DNA of 17,647 nucleotides from CAZOHC01 sp964579845 (lineage in GTDB: Bacteria; Patescibacteriota; Microgenomatia; Levybacterales; UBA12049), in assembly GCA_964579845.1 (NCBI GenBank), contig CAZOHC010000025.1, positions 1 to 17,647 of the forward strand. Direction: 5' to 3'. Below the pieces are notes generated by a model. The model ran no database searches. It had not been told where the DNA came from and worked only from the letters and a program-made list of their open reading frames with translations. This document shows positions 6,817 through 14,148 of the stretch, in pieces (position 1 is the first letter of the stretch; each line of letters begins with the position of its first letter). The translations under genes were made by a program, and so were the position numbers.

Positions 6817-7749
6817 ATGACCCCTCCCCTGCCACAGCTCATCGATCAGTATTTGGAGTACTTAGAAATTGAGAAAAATGCTTCCAAGTTAACGATCAGG
6901 GATTACAGGCATTATCTGAAAATTTTTGAGCGATGGTTCGGTATGACTCACCCGAATAAAACGATTGAAAGCCTTGACCTTGCGATGATACGAAAGTACC
7001 GGGTATTTCTCAGCAATCGGACTGATCAGAAAGGTCAGAATTTGAAGAAAGTCACGCAGAATTACTACGTAATAGCTCTTCGTTCCCTCCTCCGGTACTG
7101 TCTAAAAAATGATATCAAGACACTCGAACCGACAAAAATTGATCTGCCGAAGACAGAAAGTCGAAGCCTGAAGTTTTTGGAGCGTGAACAGGTTGAACAG
7201 CTCGTGATGATGCCTGATACTTCAAAAGAAGAAGGGATGAGAGATCGGGCTATCCTCGAACTCCTCTTCTCAACCGGCCTCCGTGTTTCAGAGCTCGTTA
7301 GTTTAAACCATGAGCAGATCAATCTGGAGCGGCGTGAATTCGGGATTATCGGGAAAGGTAAACGTTCCCGTATTGTTTTTATCTCAGATCGTGCAGCAGA
7401 CTGGATAGCACGGTATCTTACGATGCGAAAAGATGCGTTTAAGCCGCTATTTATCCGATACTCAGGTGCTGTTATCGAGGAAGACGGCGGAGAAAAGATG
7501 CGGCTGACAGTACGCAGTATCGAGCGGATTGTAAAAAAATATGTCAAAGCAGCAAGGCTTCCTGTTGATGCGACTGTTCATACCATGCGGCATTCTTTTG
7601 CTACAGACCTCCTCACAAACGGTGCAGATCTGCGGTCGGTTCAGGAAATGCTTGGGCATAAAAATATCGCGACCACACAGATTTATACCCATATAACAAA
7701 CAAACAATTACGTGAGGTGCATAAAAGCTTTCATAGCGGGAATAAATAG
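6817..7749 (+). CDS. xer: Tyrosine recombinase, XerC/XerD type
   Basis: 310 residues, the usual length for XerC/XerD. An N-terminal SAM-like DNA-binding domain (about 5-100) is followed by the catalytic domain (about 118-308). The full catalytic set is visible: Arg156 in TGLRVSEL, Lys180 in IGKGKRSR, His255 and Arg258 in HTMRH, His281 in LGHKNIATT, and the nucleophile Tyr290 in QIYTH. Xer enzymes resolve chromosome dimers at dif sites next to the division machinery; some integrons and mobile elements use relatives, but nothing here suggests mobility. There is no integron-type insert, no adjacent excisionase and no attachment repeat that I can see. XerC versus XerD cannot be decided from motifs alone; a one-recombinase system is possible. 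A small hairpin begins at the stop codon. Confidence 0.93.
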   Translation: MTPPLPQLIDQYLEYLEIEKNASKLTIRDYRHYLKIFERWFGMTHPNKTIESLDLAMIRKYRVFLSNRTDQKGQNLKKVTQNYYVIALRSLLRYCLKNDIKTLEPTKIDLPKTESRSLKFLEREQVEQLVMMPDTSKEEGMRDRAILELLFSTGLRVSELVSLNHEQINLERREFGIIGKGKRSRIVFISDRAADWIARYLTMRKDAFKPLFIRYSGAVIEEDGGEKMRLTVRSIERIVKKYVKAARLPVDATVHTMRHSFATDLLTNGADLRSVQEMLGHKNIATTQIYTHITNKQLREVHKSFHSGNK

Positions 7750-7878
7750 TTTTTCGGAAAACTCGGAAACCTCAGAAATTTCGAGAGATCAGGTTGTCAG
7801 TGATTCAGAGTATCAGAGTACCAGGCTTTCTTAAGTTTCAGATCTTCTGAAACATCGAGTGTTCTGAGTCTTCAGAAC
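7748..7878. repeat. Hairpin-rich, TCAGA-rich spacer between convergent genes
   Basis: The spacer holds several inverted repeats. AGTTTT/AAAACT with loop TCGG (7748-7763) starts in the xer stop codon. CTCGGAAA/TTTCGAG (7762-7785) pairs with one bulged G. GTTTCAGA/TCTGAAAC with loop TCT (7835-7853) and GTTCTGA/TCAGAAC with loop GTCT (7861-7878) are perfect, and the last ends on the SIMPL stop codon. TCAGAGTA occurs twice in tandem (about 7805-7821). None is followed by a clear T-run, so these are not classical intrinsic terminators, although transcription from both sides must end here. A bidirectional termination or RNA-protecting role is inferred. Confidence 0.55.
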
Positions 7879-8636
7879 TAGAGGGTTTCGTAGCTGAGGG
7901 TGACGTTAACGGTAACAGTGTTTTCTCCTGCTTGGAGGTCTGTCGGTGCTGCTTCAAGTGCTACTGAATCCATGGCTGATCCCCGACTGAACATCGGTGC
8001 AGGCTGCTGCTCGTCGCTCACATAAATATTCACAATTCTTCCGAGTTTCAATCCGGCATCAGCAGCGATTTCTTCTGCTTTTGCTTTCGCGTCCTCGATA
8101 GCTTTTTTGCGTGCTTTCTGTTCCAGCTCACGTCGTGCTTCATCATTAATCGTAAAGGTAACACCACTGATCTGATTTGCACCGTTTTCAGTCGCGCTGT
8201 CGAGCGCTTGGTTTGCCAATTCGACACTTTCAGCCGTGACTTGCAGATCCTGGCTCACTGTGTATCCTGTCACCGTATTACCGCGACTGAAGTCTTGATT
8301 CGGATACGTATTTACATTCTGAGTCTTGATGTCAGTTTCTGCGATTCCCATCGCTTTCAGATCTTCGATGATTGCATTTGTCGTGGTATTTACCCGTTCT
8401 TTCGCAGCTTCGACAGTCGGCGCGGTCTGTGTCACACCGACGATGAACTGTGCTGTATCCGGGACTGCAGTCTCCTCCCCTGTCCCATTGACCGTGAAGA
8501 GATCATTGGTCATGGTTGTCGTACTTTTCACTGAAAACGGAATCGGACCGAATAATGCAGTGAAGAGATAGATGAGTCCCAGCGTCAGGAGTACGGTTAA
8601 AAATGGAACTTTGAGGTGCTTTATAAGGTCGTTCAT
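7878..8636 (-). CDS. SIMPL domain (DUF541) membrane-anchored protein
   Basis: 252 residues from the chosen start. One N-terminal membrane helix (about 11-30) is followed by an extracytoplasmic SIMPL domain (about 45-250). Family marks: the opening strand FTVNGTGEETAVPDTA (47-62), the helix after it (EAAKERVNTTTNAIIEDLKAMGI), the DIKTQNVNTYP strand (102-112), GYTVSQDLQVT (124-134) and the long Ala/Lys-rich helix (about 166-195) ending ADAGLKLGRIVNI. SIMPL proteins are found in envelopes of many bacteria; roles in stress tolerance and outer-surface assemblies have been proposed, none general. The ATG at 8636 is preferred over 8672 because TATGAT lies exactly 6 bp upstream and the longer reading starts inside the -35 box. 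It follows the beta-helix protein gene on the same strand by 56 bp but has its own promoter. Confidence 0.9.
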   Translation of the reverse strand: MNDLIKHLKVPFLTVLLTLGLIYLFTALFGPIPFSVKSTTTMTNDLFTVNGTGEETAVPDTAQFIVGVTQTAPTVEAAKERVNTTTNAIIEDLKAMGIAETDIKTQNVNTYPNQDFSRGNTVTGYTVSQDLQVTAESVELANQALDSATENGANQISGVTFTINDEARRELEQKARKKAIEDAKAKAEEIAADAGLKLGRIVNIYVSDEQQPAPMFSRGSAMDSVALEAAPTDLQAGENTVTVNVTLSYETL

Positions 8637-8642
8637 ATCAGT

Positions 8643-8672
8643 ATCATAATTCCTTGCTGAGCTATTTGTCAA
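8643..8672 (-). promoter_or_regulatory. Leaderless promoter of the SIMPL gene
   Basis: Minus strand TTGACA (8672-8667), 18 bp, TATGAT (8648-8643), 6 bp, ATG at 8636. It decides the start codon. Confidence 0.65.
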
Positions 8673-8692
8673 TGTATTGTTTTACAGCGCCG

Positions 8693-10837
8693 CTACTTCA
8701 CATTTCCTTGAATAACCCGTACGCCGTAGCGGATTTGTGCGAGGAATCGATAATAGATATCTTCTACCGGTTGGAAAGCTGATTTTGTCTTCCTCGTTTT
8801 TGCGGTAAGTACATTGGACCAGTTTCCCGGCATACAACCGTTTCCCCCTCTGACTTTAAAAGAGTATTCTTTCCCCGGCTCAAGCATATTTACGGTGTAT
8901 GCCATAACACCATTTTCAGGATTCCGGTCAAACTGTACGCCGTATTGTTCTGTTTCCTTGCCGTTTCCGTATCCGATATAGTAGTAGGTTACCGGATCAC
9001 CGCCCGGTGCAAAGTATAGCGTTGCTTTGGTGTTGCTGACATTTATCTGAAAGAGGTCAGGAGCATACGACGGCGCCCTATCTGAACAATGCGGGGTATG
9101 TGTCGATGATGATCCGCTTGATGACGAGCCTGAAGTTGCATTTTGCTGCGGTGCTGGCTGTGTTTTTCCGAATAATCCGAAATCAGAAAACTGGGTGGTT
9201 GTACAGGAGATCGTGTTTGCTATCGTATTAAGATTACAGTCAGAAAGCGTACTCCACGTCGATCCGTCATATCGGTAGAGCTGTAACGTCGATTCATCTA
9301 TACCCACAACATCCGCATCTTGATAGGTAAACGTAACGGTTATCGGCTGTAAAAATGACGTGATTCCGGTTCCGACGCCGCTGAGTGCTTGTACGTTATA
9401 GAAGTAACTTCCGATGCCTGTATAGGTTGCAGGCGGTGTAGCATCGGTGAGCAGTGAAGTTTTATCCAGTTGCTTCAGTTGAAACTGCGCGCTGGTCGCG
9501 CCGAATGCAGCTGCCGGAATAGTCAATGCAATACCGTTTCCTCCTGATAAGAGGTTAGCTGACCCTCCTAATGCTGCGATAACTGTTGCTTGATTCTGGT
9601 CCTCAACAGATGCTGATCCGGTGCATCCTGCAGTTGTCACAGTCTGATCCGAACTGATACTTTCCCGCAGTACGATATCTTTTGATCTGACACGGTAATG
9701 ATAGGTTACACACGGCAAAAGTCCTGAAAGATCCTGCGAATGATCGGTAACCCCAGTCGAAACATTCGTCTCTGCGGTTGCACTTCCGTATGAAGCCGTC
9801 AGACCGTAATCAATTTTTGTGGAGGCATTTTCATCAGTCGTCCAGTCAACAGTCGCCGCCGTCCCGGGTACTGCAGAGGTTGCTTGGATCGCTGATATGA
9901 CAGGCGGTGTTGTATCATACCCCGGTGAGACATAGCTGAGCCCGGCAGTGCCAACAGGGACAAAATCTTGTGTAGGCTGACCTGAAGTTACATGTCCGGT
10001 TATCGACGGGAGGTCAGGCCAGGATAGTGTATTATCTGAGAGAACACCAGGACAATCTGTCGGTACTGCATCATTCGGGAAGACCGTATCCCCTTCAAAT
10101 GTCTGTCCACTTCGTGGTTGGACATAAAAATTTTCGAATTGAGTCGGATTATGATCACACCCTGTCGTGCTCGGTCCTGTCAGCCAGAGTAAGTACGTCA
10201 CGAATCCTTCAACCGCTGGAGCTGAGTAGCTGACATTTACGTTTTGCATTCTTATGTTTCCTATAGGAGGAAAATCAGGAAGGTAAAAACCCTGATAGTC
10301 GGAAGTTCCCGTCAATCTATCCACCCGCAGTTCTCCAAGTCCTGTCCCGTCACCTGAGTAGACTTGAATCATATCTCCATGTACTCCTGAAACACGACCA
10401 TGAATATCTTGGATTCTGACGTTTTGTATCTGTACAATAGCATTCGGTGAATCTTGAATTGCGATTGCGTCAAAATAATTCAAGTCCGGATTATCAAAAA
10501 GCAGTCCCTCGATATGAACGGTACCTGTTACATCCCCAATAAGCAAAGATGATGTATTCGGTGACGGACTCGCGACTGTCGTGTGCCCACCGATAATAAC
10601 GATATTTCTCCCGCCGAAGAGTTGTGCTCTGGCATTTTTCCTGGTAAGTGGGTAATTAATAATATAGTCCTGGTCAGGATCCAGGTCATGACTGTCATAT
10701 CCTGTGGTGAGATTGATGGTTATCGGATCTTCGAGATCAGGAGGAGCCCATCTGAGCGGTGCCATATATGCTGGTTCACTCGCGATAAGTGAAAAGAATA
10801 GAACGGTAAGAGCTACAACAAATATGTGCTTTATCAT
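8693..10837 (-). CDS. Secreted beta-helix protein with two fibronectin type III domains
   Basis: 714 residues. A signal peptide (about 1-20, hydrophobic core FVVALTVLFFSLIAS) is followed by a pectate-lyase-like right-handed beta-helix (about 55-245), shown by short repeating strands such as RNIVIIGGHT, GTVHIEGLLF, AIVQIQNVRI, GELRVDRLTG and GNIRMQNVNV. A first FN3-like domain (about 311-403; PPVISAIQA, TVDWTTDENAS, YHYRVRSKD) comes next, then a beta-rich stalk (about 410-556; LQLYRYDGSTWS), a Ser/Gly linker (566-579) and a second FN3 (about 588-682). Eight cysteines lie in the exported part. The C terminus (683-714) is amphipathic, without a membrane helix or sorting motif, so how it stays on the cell is unclear. 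A role in binding polysaccharide or a partner cell surface is inferred; no catalytic residues for pectate lyase were found. Confidence 0.82.
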   Translation of the reverse strand: MIKHIFVVALTVLFFSLIASEPAYMAPLRWAPPDLEDPITINLTTGYDSHDLDPDQDYIINYPLTRKNARAQLFGGRNIVIIGGHTTVASPSPNTSSLLIGDVTGTVHIEGLLFDNPDLNYFDAIAIQDSPNAIVQIQNVRIQDIHGRVSGVHGDMIQVYSGDGTGLGELRVDRLTGTSDYQGFYLPDFPPIGNIRMQNVNVSYSAPAVEGFVTYLLWLTGPSTTGCDHNPTQFENFYVQPRSGQTFEGDTVFPNDAVPTDCPGVLSDNTLSWPDLPSITGHVTSGQPTQDFVPVGTAGLSYVSPGYDTTPPVISAIQATSAVPGTAATVDWTTDENASTKIDYGLTASYGSATAETNVSTGVTDHSQDLSGLLPCVTYHYRVRSKDIVLRESISSDQTVTTAGCTGSASVEDQNQATVIAALGGSANLLSGGNGIALTIPAAAFGATSAQFQLKQLDKTSLLTDATPPATYTGIGSYFYNVQALSGVGTGITSFLQPITVTFTYQDADVVGIDESTLQLYRYDGSTWSTLSDCNLNTIANTISCTTTQFSDFGLFGKTQPAPQQNATSGSSSSGSSSTHTPHCSDRAPSYAPDLFQINVSNTKATLYFAPGGDPVTYYYIGYGNGKETEQYGVQFDRNPENGVMAYTVNMLEPGKEYSFKVRGGNGCMPGNWSNVLTAKTRKTKSAFQPVEDIYYRFLAQIRYGVRVIQGNVK

Positions 10838-10866
10838 AATTACGGACTGTGGATTATTTACATACT

Positions 10867-10895
10867 ATAGTAGAATTTCAATGATTTCCTGTCAA
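10867..10895 (-). promoter_or_regulatory. Promoter of the beta-helix protein gene, with a short leader
   Basis: Minus strand TTGACA (10895-10890), 17 bp, TACTAT (10872-10867). Initiation near 10860 would give a leader of about 23 nt before the ATG at 10837, with no visible SD. An overlapping TATAGT is an alternative -10 with a 20-bp spacer. This is one of the few genes here that does not fit the leaderless layout. Confidence 0.5.
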
Positions 10896-10898
10896 TGA

Positions 10899-11939
10899 TC
10901 ATAACGTATCATTGACCAAGTCATCATAAAATTTTCTTATCCCTTGAACTAGTATATGATTTTTTGATCGTACTGCTATCTCCTCTGTCCCCATCCGTAC
11001 ACCCCGACTGGTGAGGTTGTGAGAACCGAACAAAACTTCTTCTTCATCGATGATTAAGAGCTTTGCATGTATCATATGGTTTTTAACGGTAAGCGGAATT
11101 GTTCTTCGTTTGATCTTCATAACGAAGGTATTGAACTTGTTCAGTATCTCAAAAACACCTGTCAGCTTCTTCGTCTCCGGAATAATTACCTGAACGGATA
11201 TACCGTTTTCTATCGCGCTGTTGAGTGCTCTCAGCAGCGCTGCGTCAGGAATAATGGGTGAGATGATCTTTATGTCTTTCGTGGCCCTCTGAACGAGTTC
11301 TACAGCGTGTCTGAGTATGATCGAGTGATTGATCCTTCCGCCATCGATGAGAAGCGTGGTCTCATCAGTACATGCAATCGACATATCACGTAGCACTTCC
11401 CTGCTGTCAATCCGCTCATACACATAGGCAACTTCTGAAACAACCTCGGGTGTTGTAATCTTGACCATCATATCATGGATGAGGAAATTTTCATCATGAA
11501 AATTTACACCGCCCAGGTAACAAATATTATCAACGATCACAATCTTCATGTGATTTCTTCCCCGTACCGGAAAGAGCCTGTCGAGGAATGTGGGAGGATT
11601 GGTATATAGTACCTGTACGCCACTCTCTGCCAGCTTCTCTCGCATTACTTTTTTTGCCTGCAGCCTTGCGTGTTTTTCGGGAGTTAATCCGGGATAGATA
11701 GATGAGAGATAATTAAATTTCCCATCAGTTACCATGAGTGAATAGTAATCTGCATGTAGCTTGACGTTTACTCCCCGCTTCGCAGCGTCAGTTAATGGTT
11801 GAAGAAAGGTATCAGTAATTTTTCCTGGTTCGACTTCCATTGCCTGGACCCAGATACGATTTTCTGACTTTGATGCTTCTTCTCTGAAATCTGAGATAAA
11901 TGCTTGAGGCGTGAGGACCGTAAAATTTGGTGAAGGCAT
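10899..11939 (-). CDS. Phospholipase D-like protein (cardiolipin synthase-type), two HKD motifs
   Basis: 346 residues. Two HKD motifs are complete: H130-M-K132 with Asp137, followed by GGVNFHDE, and H291-A-K293 with Asp298, followed by FGSHNLTSRG. These two histidines form the phosphohistidine/acid pair of the PLD superfamily. The length and layout match cardiolipin synthases and related phosphatidyltransferases after removal of their N-terminal membrane helices; no membrane helix is seen here, so the protein is soluble or peripheral. Candidate reactions are phospholipid headgroup exchange (cardiolipin synthesis) or phosphodiester cleavage as in Nuc-type enzymes; two motifs in one chain favour the former. 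It starts 23 bp after the stop of the 290-residue unknown gene but also has a -10-like TATTCT exactly 6 bp before its ATG. Confidence 0.88.
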   Translation of the reverse strand: MPSPNFTVLTPQAFISDFREEASKSENRIWVQAMEVEPGKITDTFLQPLTDAAKRGVNVKLHADYYSLMVTDGKFNYLSSIYPGLTPEKHARLQAKKVMREKLAESGVQVLYTNPPTFLDRLFPVRGRNHMKIVIVDNICYLGGVNFHDENFLIHDMMVKITTPEVVSEVAYVYERIDSREVLRDMSIACTDETTLLIDGGRINHSIILRHAVELVQRATKDIKIISPIIPDAALLRALNSAIENGISVQVIIPETKKLTGVFEILNKFNTFVMKIKRRTIPLTVKNHMIHAKLLIIDEEEVLFGSHNLTSRGVRMGTEEIAVRSKNHILVQGIRKFYDDLVNDTL

Positions 11940-11945
11940 ACATAG

Positions 11946-11974
11946 AGAATAACAAATACCGGTTACTCTGTCTT
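11946..11974 (-). promoter_or_regulatory. Probable leaderless promoter of the PLD-like gene
   Basis: Minus strand AAGACA (11974-11969), 17 bp, TATTCT (11951-11946), 6 bp, ATG at 11939. The -35 box lies inside the 3' end of the upstream gene. The -35 is weaker than others here, so read-through from upstream may also contribute. Confidence 0.45.
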
Positions 11975-12835
11975 CCCTTCAGGAAGTGAGTATCGTATGG
12001 AAATAATCCGGTCAGATGCTTCCTCTTCAATGTTCTTCAGGGTTTCGTCTTCTTTAAAAACAATCGCGCCGAGAATACTGTCTTTAGGTGTCGATATCGA
12101 TTTTTCGGGTTCTTGTATGTGATACCTTTCCGACCAATCACTTTTAAGCAGGCCGTCTTTTCCGTATGCAATGTTCTTGAGGTCAAAAAGCGTGTACTGT
12201 GCTCTCAAATAATCCAATCTGACGTCGAGCAGATCCGGAATCGACTGCCATGCTGTATCTGTACCTGAAAATAGTTGATTTGCCGTGACTGCTGCCTGTG
12301 TTATCTCATCACCGGGAACGCACAGCGGTGCCGTAATTTGCTTGAGGATTTGTGTGTTGGTGTCGAGAAGTCTGAACGTTTGGAATCTTCCTTCTTTCCT
12401 CATCAATGTTTGAAATGTGTCTGACGGTGTGTGTTGTACTTTTTTTTCTAAGGAATAAGACATCTGACTTTTCGAATATTTACGGGTCCAGACGACTTCA
12501 GGTGAACGTTCACGATAATCCGGATAGAAGGCTCGCTCCATTCTGACTGACTGCAATATTCCAGTTCGCCCGTCATACAGAACAGATCCTGTTGTTTGGT
12601 TCGCATCGTAAGGTGTGGTGGCGGATTGATCAGTGAAATAGACCGCAATTTCTCCATTTCCTCGATCGCCATCAGGGTAGTTTATGAGATAAAAGGTTGT
12701 GAAATCATGGTCCAGTGAGGAGTTTTGTGTCGCGAGGATGGTGCTGTCAGATTCTTTCGATCTGATCTCAGGGTGAGCCGGACGATTACCGTCTTCATGT
12801 ACGGCAGGATGCATTGCTGATCGTTCAAATCCCAT
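11963..12835 (-). CDS. Unrecognised 290-residue soluble protein
   Basis: I do not recognise a family. 290 residues, no signal peptide or membrane helix. The N-terminal 45 residues are polar and probably flexible. Then follow beta-rich stretches (TTFYLINYPDGD, GEIAVYFTD, GSVLYDGRTGILQSVRME), a mixed middle, and a charged C terminus (FKEDETLKNIEEEASDRIISIRYSLPEGKTE). The antiparallel-looking strands at about 46-100 suggest a beta-sandwich or lipocalin-like fold, which is a guess. It is one of the few genes in the window with an apparent leader and SD-like GGGGTG 5 bp before the ATG. It is probably co-transcribed, at least in part, with the PLD-like gene 23 bp downstream, so a link to membrane lipids is possible but unproven. 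Confidence 0.75.
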   Translation of the reverse strand: MGFERSAMHPAVHEDGNRPAHPEIRSKESDSTILATQNSSLDHDFTTFYLINYPDGDRGNGEIAVYFTDQSATTPYDANQTTGSVLYDGRTGILQSVRMERAFYPDYRERSPEVVWTRKYSKSQMSYSLEKKVQHTPSDTFQTLMRKEGRFQTFRLLDTNTQILKQITAPLCVPGDEITQAAVTANQLFSGTDTAWQSIPDLLDVRLDYLRAQYTLFDLKNIAYGKDGLLKSDWSERYHIQEPEKSISTPKDSILGAIVFKEDETLKNIEEEASDRIISIRYSLPEGKTE

Positions 12836-12854
12836 ATAATCACCCCAGAGCTCT

Positions 12855-12883
12855 ATTATAGGGCTTTCTTATGTCGACCGCAA
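12855..12883 (-). promoter_or_regulatory. Promoter with a short leader and SD-like site for the 290-residue gene
   Basis: Minus strand TTGCGG (12883-12878), 17 bp, TATAAT (12860-12855). Initiation near 12848 leaves a leader of about 13 nt holding GGGGTG, 5 bp before the ATG at 12835. Confidence 0.5.
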
Positions 12884-12943
12884 CTGTAAGATAGATTATG
12901 GAAAGACAGATCGCTCAGTGATATACTCTCTGCAGTCTCTGCC

Positions 12944-12960
12944 TGATTACCGTATAATCA
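12944..12960. repeat. Inverted repeat upstream of the small membrane protein gene
   Basis: TGATTA and TAATCA are separated by CCGTA (perfect 6-bp arms). It lies just upstream of the -35 region of the gene at 13001, in the 165-bp divergent spacer 12836-13000, and could be an operator for either gene. The 10-mer TATAATCACC inside it recurs at the start of the divergent gene (about 12835-12844). Confidence 0.3.
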
Positions 12961-12967
12961 CCTTGCA

Positions 12968-12996
12968 TTGTACGGAAATATATGTTATACTATAAG
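12968..12996 (+). promoter_or_regulatory. Near-leaderless promoter of the small membrane protein gene
   Basis: TTGTAC (12968-12973), 17 bp, TATAAG (12991-12996), 4 bp, ATG at 13001. An overlapping alternative is TTGCAT (12963-12968), 17 bp, TATACT (12986-12991), 9 bp from the ATG. Either leaves almost no leader. Confidence 0.5.
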
Positions 12997-13000
12997 ATAT

Positions 13001-13261
13001 ATGCCGGAGACATTTTCACTTTTCTACAACCGCAGTAAACACACGATGAGGTCACTTCCCTCGCTTTTTCACTTGTTTTTCTTTCTTTTATTTGTCCTCA
13101 TCGGTGTTCTGAGTCTGAATTTTGAGGTGTTTCGTGTCCTTCGTCTGGGTGATTTACTTATCATCCTCGTTTCTTTATTCGTGGGACTGCACTGGTACGG
13201 TCAGAAAATGCAGGAAGCAGGGTATCGCAACGCTCTTAAACAGAAACAGTCAAAAAAATAG
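13001..13261 (+). CDS. Small membrane protein, two helices, 86 residues
   Basis: 86 residues from the chosen ATG. Two hydrophobic helices are clear: about 24-44 (FHLFFFLLFVLIGVLSL) and about 50-66 (LGDLLIILVSLFVGLHW). A basic N terminus (YNRSKHTMR) and a Lys/Arg-rich tail (YRNALKQKQSKK) flank them, so by the positive-inside rule both ends probably face the cytoplasm. I recognise no family. A longer reading from 12968 would place the start inside the predicted promoter, so 13001 is preferred. It ends 2 bp from the convergent folD stop codon. Confidence 0.65.
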   Translation: MPETFSLFYNRSKHTMRSLPSLFHLFFFLLFVLIGVLSLNFEVFRVLRLGDLLIILVSLFVGLHWYGQKMQEAGYRNALKQKQSKK

Positions 13262-13263
13262 TA

Positions 13264-14112
13264 TTAATCATTCCCCGTTTGTTCTTCAGCAGCGCGTACA
13301 ACATTTCCCAAAAGCATAGCAACATTTAGCGGTCCGACCCCGCCCGGTGTCGGTGTGTAGTATGCGACGGTGTCTTGCACGTCATCGTCCCTATAATCTC
13401 CGACGAGTTTTCCTTCTTCCGTGTGGAGTCCTACGCCGATCAGGATTTTATCTCTGAGAACCGCATCATTCGGGAGTACCTGTTCTTTGCCGACTGCTGT
13501 TATGATGATATCTGCCTCGTTAAGAATATCGACCGGCTCCTCGGTCTGGCTGTCAATGACTGTTACCTGTGTGCTGCGGTTATGGAAGTGGTTGATAATC
13601 GGTCCGCCTGCCGTTAAACCCTTTCCCATGATGACTACATCCCGGCTCAGCAGCCAATCCTCAAAACTGCCTTCTATTTTCTCGATGATATGGATATCGC
13701 GCAAAATTCGTTCAACCGCGAGGGCAACAGGCGCTGCAAAGTCACTATTCGGATGAAATCCGTCCACATCTTTCTCAGGTGTTACCAATCTGTCGAGATC
13801 AGCTGTTTCTATCTGTTCCGGTACCGGCCGCTGGATGATAACACCATGGATGAGCGAGTCGGTGTTATACAGCGTAACTAACTCTTTCAATTGTTCAGTC
13901 GTCACGGTTGTCGGGAGTTTCATGACTTTCAGTTTTACCCCGATTTTCTCAGCGTGGAGTTCTTTTTGTTTGACATAGCTGACTGAGCCGGGGTCCTCAC
14001 CGATGAGGATAACGACGAGCTGCGGTGTTATACCCATTGTTTTGAGTTCTTCTACCCGCTCTGATAGGTCATCATACACTTTCCGTGCGAGTGCTTTTCC
14101 GTCGATCTTCAT
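13264..14112 (-). CDS. folD: Bifunctional methylenetetrahydrofolate dehydrogenase / cyclohydrolase FolD, divergent
   Basis: 282 residues, the normal FolD length. FolD oxidises 5,10-methylene-THF with NAD(P)+ and hydrolyses the product to 10-formyl-THF. Seen: Tyr46 and catalytic Lys50 in YVKQK, Gln94 in GVIIQRPVP, KDVDGFHP (114-121), the nucleotide loop GKGLTAGGP (163-171) and TPTPGGVGP (253-261). Departures from the textbook family: the loop is GKG instead of G-R/A-S, QLPLP is QRPVP, the PCTP stretch reads FAAPVALA, and GDV is GDY. The core catalytic residues remain, so it is probably active, but cofactor preference (NADP+ or NAD+) cannot be read from the altered loop. TATAAT sits exactly 6 bp before the ATG. 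Confidence 0.9.
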   Translation of the reverse strand: MKIDGKALARKVYDDLSERVEELKTMGITPQLVVILIGEDPGSVSYVKQKELHAEKIGVKLKVMKLPTTVTTEQLKELVTLYNTDSLIHGVIIQRPVPEQIETADLDRLVTPEKDVDGFHPNSDFAAPVALAVERILRDIHIIEKIEGSFEDWLLSRDVVIMGKGLTAGGPIINHFHNRSTQVTVIDSQTEEPVDILNEADIIITAVGKEQVLPNDAVLRDKILIGVGLHTEEGKLVGDYRDDDVQDTVAYYTPTPGGVGPLNVAMLLGNVVRAAEEQTGND

Positions 14113-14118
14113 AGGGGT

Positions 14119-14124
14119 ATTATA
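14119..14124 (-). promoter_or_regulatory. Leaderless -10 element of folD
   Basis: Consensus TATAAT on the minus strand (14124-14119), 6 bp before the ATG at 14112. I see no good -35 box at 16-18 bp upstream, so the perfect -10 may carry the promoter. Confidence 0.55.
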
Positions 14125-14148
14125 CTACAGTGTGAGGCTGAGGGGAAA

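Noticed and set aside
7065..7547. 160-codon open frame on the minus strand inside the recombinase gene
   Set aside because: It lies wholly antisense to a well-supported xer gene, has biased Arg/Ser-rich composition typical of shadow frames, and lacks a promoter of the type seen for real genes here.
6817..7749. Integrase of a mobile element or integron
   Set aside because: Motifs and length fit housekeeping XerC/XerD, and no attachment repeats, cassettes, excisionase or phage genes lie nearby.
7835..7878. Classical intrinsic terminators between xer and the SIMPL gene
   Set aside because: The stems are clear but short, AT-rich in part, and not followed by T-runs on either strand; listed as hairpins of unknown role instead.
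12901..12960. Small RNA gene driven by TATACT at about 12932-12937
   Set aside because: There is no good -35 partner and no compact structured RNA beyond one 6-bp palindrome, so the evidence is too weak.
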